The notes under the pieces were generated by a model, which made no database searches, had not been told where the DNA came from, and saw only the letters and a list, made by a program, of their open reading frames with translations. Below are positions 8,779-19,291 of a stretch of DNA of 64,000 bases, in pieces. Origin of the DNA: Streptomyces coeruleorubidus (GTDB lineage: Bacteria; Actinomycetota; Actinomycetes; Streptomycetales; Streptomycetaceae). The stretch covers positions 744,001 to 808,000 of the forward strand of contig NZ_CP118527.1 in assembly GCF_028885415.1 (NCBI RefSeq), written 5' to 3'. The stretch's first letter is position 1, and the number at the start of each line of letters is the position of its first letter. The position numbers and the translations under genes are program-made.

Positions 8779-9306
8779 GTGGGACCCCATCTCATCAACG
8801 GCCTCCCCGCACACGTCCTGTTCGTACACGCCGTCGTGGTCCTGGTGCCCCTCACCGGGCTCTGTCTGGTCCTGTGCGCCTTCTGGCCGTCAATAATGCG
8901 CAGGTTCGGCCTCGCACTGCCGATCCTCGCCCTGGTATCCCTGGTGAGCGTGCCACTGACGACAGACGCCGGCGAGTGGCTGGAACGACACGTTGACAGC
9001 AACGCCCTGGTGCGTAAGCACGCCGAACTCGGTGACCAACTGCTCCCCTGGACGGTGGCCCTGTTCCTGCTGGCCACCGCCGTGTGGTGGACGTACCGCC
9101 GCGCCGCCGCCCGCACCCCCGATGCGGTGGAATCCACCGGCAGGGGCGCGGCAGCGGTGCACCTTCCGCTGCGCGTCGCCGCCGCCGTGCTGTCGCTCCT
9201 CATCGGCGTGGGCGCGGGCATACAGGTCTACCGAATCGGGGACTCCGGCGCCAAAGCCGCCTGGCACGACGGCTACTCCGCCACCGCCCACCAAGACCGT
9301 GACTGA
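8779..9306 (+). CDS. DUF2231 membrane protein
   Basis: 175 residues from a GTG preceded by GAAGGAG. The protein begins with the LPAHVLFVHAVVVLVPLTG segment typical of DUF2231. It has four hydrophobic helices (about 10-32, 37-57, 84-104 and 130-150) with a conserved loop (DAGEWLE, HAELGDQL) between helices 2 and 3. Function is unknown; family members may bind heme or modulate redox membrane systems. It follows apbE by 131 nt on the same strand and may be part of the same transcript, but it could have its own promoter. Confidence 0.8.
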   Translation: MGPHLINGLPAHVLFVHAVVVLVPLTGLCLVLCAFWPSIMRRFGLALPILALVSLVSVPLTTDAGEWLERHVDSNALVRKHAELGDQLLPWTVALFLLATAVWWTYRRAAARTPDAVESTGRGAAAVHLPLRVAAAVLSLLIGVGAGIQVYRIGDSGAKAAWHDGYSATAHQDRD

Positions 9307-9449
9307 AACGTACCTGCCTTTTTCCAGATCGCGGCGGCGTCTTGCTTGTCGGAGCAACGCACAGCTTGGTGGGTCGTTGCCGTTTCGACCCTTACTGAGG
9401 GCAGGCGTGCTGGTCGAGGGGTGCAGCAACAGCCCCGCCGGTGAGGCGG

Positions 9450-10337
9450 TCAGAGGTCGGAGCGCACCACAGTGACCGGGCAGTGGGCGTGATGGAGGGC
9501 GGCCTGGCTGACGGACCCCAGGAGTAGGCCCGTAAATCCGCCGTGCCCGCGTGCGCCGACCACCATCAGTTGGGCATCCGCGCTCGCTTCGATCAGGGCC
9601 GGGCGGGTGCGCCCGCGGACCAGACGGGGCCGTACGGTTACACCCGGGTACTGGTCGCGGCCTCCTGAGATGGCCTCGGCAAGCACCCGCTCCTCCACCT
9701 GCTGGAGCCGGCCCACGTCGCCCACCAGCTCCACCAGCTCCACTGGGTGGCCCAGAGCGTGCTCGCCGTGATCGGTCCAGGTGCTCCAGACGTGGAGCGC
9801 GACCAGGTCTGTGCCCCGCAAGGCGGCCTCGGAGAAGGCGAAGGCGATGGCGGGCTGCCCTTGTGGGGAGCCGTCGACCGCCACCAGTACCGGACCGGCC
9901 GGGTCCGGGCGTCCTCGGACGACCATCACCGGGCAGCGGGCGTGCGCGCTCAGATGTACGGCGGTGGAACCGGCGAGCAGCCCGGTGATGCCCTCGGAGC
10001 CTCGGTGGCCGACCACGACGAGCTGTGCCGTGCGCGACTGTGCTTGCAAGACCGTCGATGCCTCACCGGCGATCACGGCGTGGGCGACGTGCAGGCCCTC
10101 GGCCTGGCTCCGCGCGCGTTCCACGGCGTCCGCCACGATCCGTTCGACCGATTCGTGCAGGGCGCCGGTCAAAGGTCCCAGCGGTGACGAACCGGGCGGT
10201 GCGTGCATGGCGGGCCACAGAAAGGCATGCACCACGCGCAATTCCACGCCTCGCAGTGACGCCTCCAGGGCTGCCTCGTCCACCGCTGCAAGAGCTGACG
10301 GTGAACCGTCCACTCCCACTACCACCGGCCCGTTCAT
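9450..10337 (-). CDS. tandem-domain universal stress protein
   Basis: 295 residues forming two UspA domains (about 1-142 and 147-295). Each ends with the ATP-binding loop, [16 protein letters not shown] in the first and [17 protein letters not shown] in the second. Such proteins bind ATP and are linked to hypoxia, redox or starvation responses. It is monocistronic and converges on the DUF2231 gene. Its position beside redox genes and a partner-switching pair suggests a stress module, but that is only context. Confidence 0.92.
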   Translation of the reverse strand: MNGPVVVGVDGSPSALAAVDEAALEASLRGVELRVVHAFLWPAMHAPPGSSPLGPLTGALHESVERIVADAVERARSQAEGLHVAHAVIAGEASTVLQAQSRTAQLVVVGHRGSEGITGLLAGSTAVHLSAHARCPVMVVRGRPDPAGPVLVAVDGSPQGQPAIAFAFSEAALRGTDLVALHVWSTWTDHGEHALGHPVELVELVGDVGRLQQVEERVLAEAISGGRDQYPGVTVRPRLVRGRTRPALIEASADAQLMVVGARGHGGFTGLLLGSVSQAALHHAHCPVTVVRSDL

Positions 10338-10924
10338 GGCCTGCTTCTTTCATCGGGGGCGCCCGCTGCCCGGCGCGCGCCCCCGGTGCACCGTCGCACA
10401 GGAGCCCGGTGCAGGTGGGGCGCTCGCCTGCCGTTTTCGTCTTCTTCTCCAGCGTCCTCCGGGCCCTCGCCCGGAGCGACAGCAGCCGATGATCCGCGCT
10501 ACGCCCCTGTGTGCCGGCTGCTCGTCCTGCGGTGCGCCACTCGGGGCGCAGACCTCTCGCGAGGCAGCACGGAGAGGGGGCTGGAAACTGCCTACCACCG
10601 TCACCCCGACGCGTCGGCCGGAGGCCCTGCCACCGGACTCCTGTGGGCACGTGTGTCCGGGCGGCCCATAAGGTCGTGCCGACGGAGGCGTCCTGTAGGG
10701 CGAGTACGACACCGTCCGTCTCACCGGCGATGCCCGCTACGGCACCTCTGGATGCCGAGGCCGAGAGCCGGCCTTCGGCGCATGAGAAGTGACTCAGGCC
10801 ACGACTCCGTCGGCAACCACAACGGCACCTACACCACGTCCAAGGTCCGCTACAAGATCGGCAGCGGCAAGGCCCTGGGCGACGGTGCACTTCGTGACGA
10901 AGCGCTCAGGCACGGCGAAAGCCG
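10338..10924. other. 587-nt stretch without a recognisable gene
   Basis: Open frames here are mostly GC-driven shadows. The plus strand has short stretches that look protein-like ([14 protein letters not shown] near 10700 and [16 protein letters not shown] near 10830) but stop codons interrupt them, and I cannot assign a family. The left end should hold the UspA promoter. Confidence 0.45.
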
Positions 10925-11398
10925 TCACAGCCGTCGGCTGGTGACGTCTCCGGTCGGACCGTCGGCCAGCGCGATGGCCGTGGTGATCCGTTTGCCCACG
11001 GGTTCGCGGTGGACTGCGAAACTCTGGCCGACCGCCATGACGATCTCCAGCCCGTGCTGGCCGATCCGCATCGGGTCGGGCGGGAGGATCGCCGGCGGCG
11101 TCGGGTTGCTGTCCCACACGGTCACCTCCACCGCGCCGCCGTTGACTTCCAGCGTCAGCAGGCACGGGCCTGGGGCGTACTTGCGGGCGTTGGTCACCAG
11201 CTCGCTGACCACGAGCTGCACCATCCCCATCGCGCGCCCGGACACCGGCAGCCCGTGCACCGCCTGGACATCGGTGAGGAAGCTGCGGGCCAGATCGCGG
11301 GCGACGGCGATGTCCTCGCTGCCCTCGAACGCCCCCGAAACCGATACGAGGTTCTCCACCAGAGACTGCCCGCCCTCACCGCCCGCCGTCTGCTCCAT
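10925..11398 (-). CDS. ATP-binding protein (HATPase anti-sigma-factor-type kinase)
   Basis: A GHKL ATPase of RsbW/SpoIIAB type, about 157 residues from the ATG at 11398 (the frame stays open to 11422). The N box is [11 protein letters not shown], the G1-like motif is WDSNPTPP and the lid motif is [12 protein letters not shown]. Such stand-alone kinases phosphorylate anti-sigma-factor antagonists or bind sigma factors. It is divergent from a PP2C phosphatase 200 nt away, the typical opposing pair of a partner-switching pathway. No STAS-domain antagonist or sigma factor gene is in the window, so its partner must lie elsewhere. Confidence 0.85.
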   Translation of the reverse strand: MEQTAGGEGGQSLVENLVSVSGAFEGSEDIAVARDLARSFLTDVQAVHGLPVSGRAMGMVQLVVSELVTNARKYAPGPCLLTLEVNGGAVEVTVWDSNPTPPAILPPDPMRIGQHGLEIVMAVGQSFAVHREPVGKRITTAIALADGPTGDVTSRRL

Positions 11399-11603
11399 GC
11401 CGGCCCACCCCCCTGTACCCAAACGTGCTGCGACCCGTTTACCCCCGAACCTTCACATCAGGCGTCCGGGACTCAGTCAGAGGGGTGACGTCTCTGGAGG
11501 TCCTCCTCTGTCCCGGCGCGTACGGGCTGAGGCATGTGTCACAGCCATGCTGTGCCTGTCGCGTCGGCGGGAAAACGAGTTGGCAACCCAAAAGGAGGCT
11601 GAC

Positions 11604-12806
11604 GTGGCACGCGATCGGATCGAACTGGCTGAGGTGCTGGCAACGGCGGAGGACGCCGCACCGGTGGCCTCCCTCGATGTCGTGGCGCGCAACCTGCGCG
11701 ACCGGTTCGGCGCGCGACACGTGTCGTTCCTGTGCGTCGACGTCGTCGGCCAGCGCCTGCTGCGGGTCAGCGAGGAGGCGGCTACGCGACAGGAGCGCCG
11801 CGCCGAACAGGTTCCCTTCGACGACAGCATCTACGACGAGGTCCTGCGCGCCCAGGAACTGGTGCAGGCTCCGGAGGGCGAGCGCGGGCAGCGGGTACTC
11901 GCCCCCGTCACCAACCGCGGCGACGCCGTCGGTGTCCTGGAGCTGCTCCTCCCCCAGGTCACACAGGATGTGCTGGAGCAAGTGGAAGAGGCCGCGCACG
12001 CGCTGGCGTACATCATCGTCACCGACCGCCGGTTCACCGACCTCTACCACTGGGGCAACCGCACCACCTCGGTCAGTCTGGCCGCGGAGATCCAGCGCCA
12101 GCTCCTGCCCTCGGCCCCTTCGTGCGAGGCCGCCGAGTTCGCCCTCGCCGGCGCCCTCGTCCCGGCCGCCGACATCGCCGGTGACACCTACGACTACGCC
12201 ATCGACCACGACACCCTGCACCTGTCCATCACCGACGCCATGGGCCACGACGTCGACGCCGCCCTCATGGCCACCCTCCTGGTCAATGCCTCCCGCGGCG
12301 CCCGCCGCGCCGGGACCGACCTCGCCGAACAGGCCCGCCAGACCCACCAGGCCCTCCTCGACCACGGCAGACGGACCTTCGCCACCGGCCAGCTGCTGCG
12401 CATCGCCCTGGACGGGACCGGCGCCCAGCTCGTCAACGCAGGCCACCCCTGGCCCCTACGACTGCGCGACGGCACGGTAGACGAACTGCGCCTCGCAGTG
12501 AACCTGCCCTTCGGCGTCGCCGCGCACAAGGGCCCCTTCAACGTGCAGAACCTCGACCTGCGCCCTGCTGACCGCCTCGTGCTCTACACCGACGGCATGC
12601 AAGAACGCCAAGCGCAGAAGGTCGACCTCCCCGGCCTCATCCGTGACACCGCCGGCGAGCATCCGCGCGAGGTCGCGCGAAATCTGGCCACCACAGTCAC
12701 CGACGCCTGCAACGGCCACCCGGAAGACGACGCCACCGTCCTGTGCCTGGACTGGCACGGCCCCCATTCCGCACGCCGCCGCGCGAACTCCGGGACCGAT
12801 ACCTGA
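11604..12806 (+). CDS. GAF-domain PP2C (SpoIIE-type) phosphatase
   Basis: 400 residues from a GTG with a near-perfect AAAGGAGG six bases upstream. The open frame extends far 5' but that part is antisense to the HATPase gene. A GAF-like domain (about 15-145) precedes the SpoIIE phosphatase domain (about 160-393). Metal-binding acids are visible in [31 protein letters not shown] and PEDDATVL. It should dephosphorylate an anti-anti-sigma protein in response to a small ligand sensed by GAF. Its divergent neighbour is the matching kinase. Confidence 0.9.
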   Translation: MARDRIELAEVLATAEDAAPVASLDVVARNLRDRFGARHVSFLCVDVVGQRLLRVSEEAATRQERRAEQVPFDDSIYDEVLRAQELVQAPEGERGQRVLAPVTNRGDAVGVLELLLPQVTQDVLEQVEEAAHALAYIIVTDRRFTDLYHWGNRTTSVSLAAEIQRQLLPSAPSCEAAEFALAGALVPAADIAGDTYDYAIDHDTLHLSITDAMGHDVDAALMATLLVNASRGARRAGTDLAEQARQTHQALLDHGRRTFATGQLLRIALDGTGAQLVNAGHPWPLRLRDGTVDELRLAVNLPFGVAAHKGPFNVQNLDLRPADRLVLYTDGMQERQAQKVDLPGLIRDTAGEHPREVARNLATTVTDACNGHPEDDATVLCLDWHGPHSARRRANSGTDT

Positions 12807-13565
12807 CCTAGTCCGCGGGGACGTCACGGGTCCTGCGGTGAAGGCCGCCACCCCGGCCCGGTCAGTCTGGCCGACTCACTCCTCCGAGTGACACTTCCGG
12901 AGGAAGCCGGAAGAATTGCAAGCGGCGCCATAGCTTGTGCCGGCCGAGGACAGGCTTCGGGAGGCGTCATTCGCCTGCAAGAAGATCGCATTTTGTCGAA
13001 ATGATGATGTGCGGTAGGTGATCTTGGTGCCTGGCCCTCATGAGCCACACGCGCTTCGAGAGCGGCACCCGTGTGCCCTCGCAGCACGACCTTCGGCTGC
13101 CGAACGTGCCCACGGCCGAAGCCGACGCCATCCCCGAGGAGTTCGCTGACACCACGACCAGCGTGTGCACCGCCCAGCTGCTCAGCGGTGCCAGTTGCTC
13201 GCCGTGGCATTCTCGGCGGAGGTGGCCTTCTCCGGCTCGGTGACCTTCACTGGTTCCGTGCCGACCGCGCTGTGCCGCTCCGCCCAACTCAAGGCCAAGA
13301 TCCGGACCATGTGCGGGTCACCCCAGGCGCTTCTCTTCAACGCCCGTATGTGCGCTGGTCAGAGGCATCCAGGTGATGCACCACCAGCAGACGAAGAACC
13401 TGCCGGGATTGATCCGCCACGACATGCGTCTCCGTGGCCCGGGAACGGCGTACACAAGCACCGCAGGGCCGATCACGCGCCCGGTCAAGCTCGCTGCCGG
13501 GGCTCAGCCCCTGCGGAAGTCCAAGCGCTTGAACATGGCCAGGATTTATGTAAGCCCAGGGGACG
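12807..13565. other. 759-nt stretch, probably decayed sequence
   Basis: No intact gene is recognised. On the plus strand, FSAEVAFSGSVTFTGSVP near 13205-13260 vaguely resembles pentapeptide-type repeats. A segment at 13382-13403 (ACCACCAGCAG-N-CGAAGAACCT) recurs near 53400 with one mismatch. Short frames on both strands are broken. It separates the phosphatase from the convergent transaldolase. Confidence 0.4.
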
Positions 13566-14702
13566 TCACCGGCCACGGCGTGGCCGTGCGCTGCGGACGG
13601 CGCTCAGCAAGGTGTCCCAGGACTGCTGGAACTTGTGGATGCCCTCCGTCTCCAGCCCTTGTACGACGGCGGTGTAAGAGATGCCCAGATTCTCGACCGC
13701 GTCGAGGTCGGCGCGGGCCTGCTCGTAGGTGCCCGTGATGGAGTTGCCGGTGATCGCGCTGTGGTCTGCGACGGCTCTCAGGGTGGCCTCCGGCATGGTG
13801 TTCACCGTGTTGGGCGCCACCAGCTCCGTGACGTACATCGTGTCCCTGTACGCCTTGTCCTTCACACCGGTGGACGCCCACAGCGGACGCTGCCTGTGGG
13901 CGCCGGCGCTTGTCAGCGCGCTCCAGCGGTGGGAGGGCGGCGTCGCCCCGTCGGCGGAGCCGAAGACCTCCTCGTAGGCCTGGTAGGCGAGACGGGCGTT
14001 GGCGAGGGCGGCTCTGCCGCGCAGCGCCCTGGCCTCCGGGGTGCCCAGGGCGTCCAACCGCTTGTCGATCTCGGTGTCGACACGGGAGACGAAGAAGGAC
14101 GCCACCGAGTGGATCCGGTCGAGGTCGAGGCCCTTGTCGCGCGCCTTCTCCAGGCCCGTGAGATAGGCCTCCATGACCTCGCGGTAGCGGTCCAGCGAGA
14201 AGATCAGCGTGACGTTGACGCTGATCCCGAGACCGATGACCGCGGTGATGGCCCGGAGCCCCGCCCTGGTGGCCGGAATCTTGATCAGGACGTTGGGACG
14301 GTCGATCAACCAGGCGAGATGTCTGGCATCGGCGATCGTCGCGTCCGCGGCGTGTGCGAGCCGGGGGTCCACCTCGATGGAGACCCACCCGTCCCGGCCG
14401 CCGGTGGTGTCGAAGACCGGGCGCAGGACGTCGGCGGCATCCCGCACGTCCGCCGCGGTGAGCAAACGGACGGCCTCGGCGACCGTGACACCCCGCAGGG
14501 CCATGTCGTGGAGCTGGTCGGCGTAGTCGCCACCGTCACCGATCGCCTGCTGGAAGATCGTGGGATTGGTGGTGACGCCCACGACGTGGTGCCGGTCGAT
14601 CAGCTCGGCGAGGTTGCCGGACGTGAGCCGCTTGCGGGACAGGTCGTCCAGCCAGATCGCCACGCCTTCCGCCGTGAGACGTTTTAGCGAGTCGTCATTC
14701 AT
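13566..14702 (-). CDS. tal: transaldolase
   Basis: 378 residues from ATG 14702, a normal size for actinobacterial transaldolase. Signatures include [12 protein letters not shown], the Schiff-base Lys in [35 protein letters not shown] and [12 protein letters not shown]. It transfers dihydroxyacetone units in the non-oxidative pentose phosphate pathway. Unusually, there is no stop codon between the upstream transketolase frame and this ATG, so the reading frame is continuous with it. It ends the operon that begins with a sugar ABC importer, pointing to catabolism of an imported sugar through pentose phosphates. Confidence 0.93.
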   Translation of the reverse strand: MNDDSLKRLTAEGVAIWLDDLSRKRLTSGNLAELIDRHHVVGVTTNPTIFQQAIGDGGDYADQLHDMALRGVTVAEAVRLLTAADVRDAADVLRPVFDTTGGRDGWVSIEVDPRLAHAADATIADARHLAWLIDRPNVLIKIPATRAGLRAITAVIGLGISVNVTLIFSLDRYREVMEAYLTGLEKARDKGLDLDRIHSVASFFVSRVDTEIDKRLDALGTPEARALRGRAALANARLAYQAYEEVFGSADGATPPSHRWSALTSAGAHRQRPLWASTGVKDKAYRDTMYVTELVAPNTVNTMPEATLRAVADHSAITGNSITGTYEQARADLDAVENLGISYTAVVQGLETEGIHKFQQSWDTLLSAVRSARPRRGR

Positions 14703-16816
14703 GGGGGGCGTGTCTTCTGTTGTGCGGTCGGTGAGGGTTTCCCGCGCGGCGGCGGCCACGGCCTCGGCAGTGAAGCCGAACTTACGGAAAAGGACCTTGC
14801 CGTCGGCCGAAGCACCGAAGTGCTCCAGGGAAACGATGCGGCCGGCGTCCCCGACGTACTTGTGCCACGTCAGGCCGACCCCGGCCTCCACCGCGACACG
14901 AGCCTTGACGGACGGCGGCAGGACGTTGTCCCGGTAGTCCTGGTCCTGTTCCTCGAACCACTCGACCGACGGCATGGACACGACTCGAGTCCGGATGCCT
15001 TCGGCCTGGAGTTGCTCCCGGGCGGCCACTGCCAGTTGTACTTCCGAACCAGTGGCGATCAGCACCACCTGCGGCTGCCCGCCCTCGGCCTCGAAGCGGA
15101 CGTAACCGCCCTTGGCGGTATCTTCGTTGGGCTCGTACGTCGGTACGCCCTGGCGGGTGAGTGCGAGACCGTGCGGGGCCGGGGTGGTGGTGTGCCGCCT
15201 GAGGATCTCGCGCCAGGCGATGGCCGTCTCGTTGGCGTCGGCGGGCCGGACGATGTTCAGGCCCGGGATGGCACGCAGCGACGCGAGGTGCTCGACCGGC
15301 TGGTGGGTCGGGCCGTCCTCGCCCAGACCGATGGAGTCGTGCGTCCACACGTACGTCACCGGCAGGTGCATCAGCGCCGACAGCCGCACCGCGTTGCGCA
15401 TGTAATCGGAGAAGACCAGGAACGTGCCGCCGTAGATCCGGGTGTTGCCGTGCAGCGCGATGCCGTTCATCTCGGCGGCCATCGCGTGCTCGCGGATACC
15501 GAAGTGGATCGTGCGGCCGTACGGGTCCGCCTCCGGCAGCGGGTTGTCGCCCGGGAGGAAGGAGCTGGTCTTGTCGATCGTGGTGTTGTTGGAGCCGGCC
15601 AGGTCGGCCGAACCGCCCCACAGCTCGGGCACGACCGCGCCGAGCGCCTGGAGGACCTTGCCGGAGGCGGCACGCGTGGCCACGCCCTTGCCCACCTCGA
15701 AGACCGGGATCTTCTCCTCCCAGCCGGTGGGCAGCTCACCCCCGCGATCCGGTCGTACTCGGCGGCGCGCTCGGGGTTGTTGTCCCGCCACTGCTGGTAC
15801 GCCTTCTCCCACACCGCACGGGCCGCCTGGCCCCGCTCCAGCGCCTTGCGGGTGTGCTCGATGACCTCGCCCGCGACCTCGAAGGACTGCTCCGGGTCGA
15901 AGCCCAGCACCCGCTTGGTCGCCGCGACCTCCTCCGCGCCCAGCGCCGAGCCGTGCGCGGCCTCGGTGTTCTGCGCGTTCGGGGCCGGCCAGGCGATGAT
16001 CGAGCGCATCGCGATGAACGACGGCTTGTCCGTGACGGCCTTGGCCTTCTGGATCGCCTCGAAGATCGCCGCCGGGTCCAGGTCGCCGTTCTCCTGCGGC
16101 TCCACCCGCTGCACGTGCCAGCCGTAGGCCTCGTACCGCTTGACGGTGTCCTCGGACACGGCCGTCTCGGTGTCGCCCTCGATCGAGATGTGGTTGTCGT
16201 CCCACAGCAGGATCAGGTTGCCCAGCCTCTGGTGACCCGCCATCGAGGACGCCTCGGCGGAGATGCCCTCCTGGAGGCAGCCGTCACCGGCGATGCAGTA
16301 GACGAAGTGGTCGAAGGGGGACTCGCCCTCGGGGGCCTCCGGATCGAACAGACCACGCTCGTAGCGGGCGGCCATCGCCATGCCCACCGCGTTCGCGACA
16401 CCCTGCCCGAGCGGGCCGGTCGTCGTCTCCACACCGGTCGTGTGCCCGTACTCCGGGTGGCCGGGGGTCTTCGAACCCCACGTGCGGAAGGACTTCAGGT
16501 CGTCCAGCTCCAGGCCGAAACCGGCCAGGTACAGCTGGGTGTAGAGGGTCAGGGACGAGTGGCCGGCGGACAGCACGAAACGGTCGCGCCCGACCCAGTC
16601 GGCGTCCGCCGGGTCGTGCCGCATCACCTTCTGGAAGAGGGTGTAGGCGGCAGGTGCCAGGCTCATCGCCGTACCCGGATGGCCGTTACCGACCTTCTGT
16701 ACGGCATCGGCGGCCAGGACACGCGCGGTGTCGACGGCCCGCTGGTCCAACTCGGTCCAAGTGAAGGGGCTGGCGGGCGGGAGGTGGGCTGCGTCCACGG
16801 ACGGGGACGGGTGCAC
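14703..16816 (-). pseudogene. tkt: transketolase, frameshifted once
   Basis: From the GTG at 16816 the frame shows N-terminal transketolase motifs: KVGNGHPGTAMSLAP, HTTGVETTTGPLGQG and the thiamine-diphosphate motif from GDG at 177-179. At about codon 359, in a run of five C (15739-15743 on the plus strand), the match jumps to the -1 frame. It then continues perfectly ([45 protein letters not shown]-like TGSEVQL) to the transaldolase ATG. Total length, about 705 residues, is normal. The lesion is a one-base loss, a sequencing slip or recoding. Everything else looks intact, so the gene may be functional. Confidence 0.85.
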
Positions 16817-16904
16817 GGGTGAACTCCGGATTCGAAAAGGGGCGGCGCGGTGGAGCCCCCCCCGGGGCCGGACGGGAGGGACGGTCTGGCGGAGGAGGGC
16901 GAGG

Positions 16905-18059
16905 TCACTTCCCCCAGAGCTTCTGGTACGCCTCCCGGTATCCCTTGGGGTCCCAGGAGGACTTGCCACCGCTGTTGTCGGCCGAGGTGATGTGAGCCGG
17001 GGCAACGTAGCCGCTGGCGGGCTTGCCGGCGAAGGCGCGGTTGAACTCGTCGATGATCTGCCAGCCCTGCTCGGACAGCGGTTCGGGAACGGTCGCCGTC
17101 TGGAACTGCTTGCTGTTGATGCGCTGGAAGGCGGACGGGTCGCCGTCACCCGCGCCGATGTTGAAGGGCGCTCCGTTGCCCTGCTTGCCTGACGCGCGCA
17201 GGGACGGGGCCGCGTCGGCGAAGTACAGGTCGTTGATGGCGATGGAGTTGGTCCACTTGGTGCCGAAGCGGGACAGCAGCGCGGACACCTCCTGTGGTGT
17301 GCGGTTGCTGGCGTCGGCGATGGGGATGTTGGACGTCGTCAGGACCTTCACGTCGGAACAGGTGGCGAGTTCCTTCTCGATCAGGTCCGACTTGCCCTTG
17401 GCGAAGGGGATGGAGGCGTCGGTGAAGACGACCACGCCCGCCCGGCCGTTGGACTGGCTGATGACCCAGTCCGCGCTGATCTTGGCAACGTCCTGGACCC
17501 TGGTCGTGACGTTGCTGAAGAGCTTCGGGTCCGTGCTGGGGCCGGGGGCGTCGACGGCGTGCCAGCCGATGAGGGGGATGCCGGCGGCGTTGGCCTGGGC
17601 GACCTGCTGTGCGGTCGATTTGGGGTCGAAGCCAGACAGTACGATCCCGTCGGGCTTGACGGCGACGGCCTGGCTGAGCGCGGCCTGGATACCGGCCGGG
17701 GTGCCCTGGCCGTCGATGATCCGCATCTTCCAGCCGATGGCCTTGGCGGCCTCCTTGACTCCCTCGGCGGCTCCTGCAACTCCCGGGTTGGTCATGCTCT
17801 GGGCGACGTAGACGATGGTCTTGCCGGAGACCGCCTTGGGGCCGGTCGTCGGGCCGTCCCAGGGGGCGTTGACGTCCTCGGCCGCCTTGACCGCCTTCTT
17901 GGCCTTGGCGAGGACGGCGGGACAGCCGGCCTTCGCGTCGGAGACGGCGGCAGTGCTGCCGGCTTCCGAACCTCGGGTGCAGCCCGCGGCGAAGGCGGTG
18001 ACCAGAGCGAGCGCGGCCACAGCTCTCAGCGGCGTGACGCGGGTGTGGTTGTACGACAC
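16905..18059 (-). CDS. sugar ABC transporter substrate-binding lipoprotein
   Basis: 384 residues from a GTG with AAGGAG seven bases upstream. A signal peptide ends in the lipobox FAAGC, so it is a membrane-anchored lipoprotein. The rest fits the periplasmic-binding-protein type 1 (RbsB/Peripla_BP_4) fold: TIVYVAQSMTNPGVAG, then PDGIVLSGFDP, IPLIGWHAVDAPG and a C-terminal KPASGYVAP. It captures a monosaccharide or related polyol or acid. It is the third gene of the operon after ATPase and permease and is followed by transketolase. The exact ligand cannot be inferred. Confidence 0.9.
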   Translation of the reverse strand: MSYNHTRVTPLRAVAALALVTAFAAGCTRGSEAGSTAAVSDAKAGCPAVLAKAKKAVKAAEDVNAPWDGPTTGPKAVSGKTIVYVAQSMTNPGVAGAAEGVKEAAKAIGWKMRIIDGQGTPAGIQAALSQAVAVKPDGIVLSGFDPKSTAQQVAQANAAGIPLIGWHAVDAPGPSTDPKLFSNVTTRVQDVAKISADWVISQSNGRAGVVVFTDASIPFAKGKSDLIEKELATCSDVKVLTTSNIPIADASNRTPQEVSALLSRFGTKWTNSIAINDLYFADAAPSLRASGKQGNGAPFNIGAGDGDPSAFQRINSKQFQTATVPEPLSEQGWQIIDEFNRAFAGKPASGYVAPAHITSADNSGGKSSWDPKGYREAYQKLWGK

Positions 18060-18136
18060 GGACGTGCTCCTTGCTGACGTGCGGGGGGGGGAGAGTTCGA
18101 GAAGGGAAGCGAGACGGCTCCCGTCGCCCGGAGTGC

Positions 18137-19291
18137 TCAGGCCTGGTTCGTGGACGGGGCTGGTGTGGACGGCGCGGGCTCCGAGAGCGACTTGCGTGTG
18201 GCAGTGGCTCCGGCGCGCAGCCGGCGGCGTGCGGAGTAGCCGGCCAGGCCGACGGCGAGGAGGAGGGTGCCGCCGTTGAACAGGGACGTGGCCCAGAACT
18301 CGGCGCCGAGCTGCTGGATGCCGGCGAGGCCGATGGCGAGGATGGCGACGGCGACGACGGTGCCTGCGGCGTTGGCACGCCCGGGCTTGATGGCGGTGGA
18401 GCCGAGGAGAGCGCCCACGAAGGCTGGCAGCAGATAGTCCATGCCGACGCTGGGGTTGCCGATCTGCTGCTGGGCGGCGAGCAGGACCCCGGCGAAGCCG
18501 ACCACGATGCCGGACCCGGCGAACGCGTAGATGCCATAGCGGCGGGTGGGGATGCCGACCAGGTCGGCGGCGCGGGCGTTGGAGCCGATGACGTACAGGT
18601 AGCGGCCGAGCGGCAGCCGCTCCAGCAGCAGCCAGAGGATGACGGCGAGGCCGAGGACATAGAAGGCGGGTACGGGCAGGCCGAGGAACGTCGAGTCGTA
18701 CAGGTCCGTGAAGGCCGGGGGCAGGCCGTGCGGACCGGGGACGATGCGGGCGCCGTCGGTGATCCAGCCGGTGCAGGCGTACAGGACACTGCCGGTGCCG
18801 AGGGTGGCGATGAAGGAGTCGATCTTGGCGAACTCGACCAGCAGGCCGTTGAAGACGCCGATGAGGCCGCCTCCGGCGATGACGACGAGGCAGGCCACCG
18901 GCCAGGGCCAGCCGTTGTTGACGATGAGCTGCATCGCCAGGACGTGGGCGAGGCCGAGGCCGTAGCCGACGGAGAGGTCGAACTTGCCGGTGACGATGGG
19001 GATCATCGCGCCGAGCGCGAGCATCGCGGGGATCGACTGGTTGGACAGGATCGACGAGGCGTTGGCCAGGGTCGGGAAGGTGTCCGGCAGGGCGAGGGAG
19101 AAGACCAGGAACAGCAGGACGGTGAGGGTGAGCAGGCCGTAGGTGCCTATGAGGTGGCCGCGGAGCCGGCCGCCGCCAGGGGGCTTCTGCTTTCCGGTGC
19201 CCGGTTTGCGCGGACCTTCGGTTGTGGCGGTGCGGGGGGTCGGGCTCGTGTTCCGCAGGGCGTGGCGGGAGGATTCGGTCTCGGTGGCCAT
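18137..19291 (-). CDS. sugar ABC transporter permease (RbsC type)
   Basis: 384 residues with about ten hydrophobic helices and the BPD_transp_2 pattern: PIVTGKFDLSVGYGLGLAHV, GLLVEFAKIDSFIATLGTGS and GRYLYVIGSNARAADLVGI. It is the membrane channel of the importer. A long basic and Pro-rich N-terminus (about 45 residues) precedes the first helix. The start overlaps the ATPase stop as TGATG, indicating coupled translation. Confidence 0.92.
   Translation of the reverse strand: MATETESSRHALRNTSPTPRTATTEGPRKPGTGKQKPPGGGRLRGHLIGTYGLLTLTVLLFLVFSLALPDTFPTLANASSILSNQSIPAMLALGAMIPIVTGKFDLSVGYGLGLAHVLAMQLIVNNGWPWPVACLVVIAGGGLIGVFNGLLVEFAKIDSFIATLGTGSVLYACTGWITDGARIVPGPHGLPPAFTDLYDSTFLGLPVPAFYVLGLAVILWLLLERLPLGRYLYVIGSNARAADLVGIPTRRYGIYAFAGSGIVVGFAGVLLAAQQQIGNPSVGMDYLLPAFVGALLGSTAIKPGRANAAGTVVAVAILAIGLAGIQQLGAEFWATSLFNGGTLLLAVGLAGYSARRRLRAGATATRKSLSEPAPSTPAPSTNQA

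Noticed and set aside
9307..9449. Terminator between DUF2231 and UspA genes
   Set aside because: There is a short T run near 9318 but no convincing stem before it.
10386..11603. 5' extension of the SpoIIE phosphatase frame to 806 codons
   Set aside because: About 400 codons are antisense to the clear HATPase gene and show no domain; a near-perfect ribosome site marks the GTG at 11604.
12995..13060. IS end at the AT-richer words near 12990-13030
   Set aside because: The sequence looked like a transposon border but I found no inverted partner or transposase next to it.
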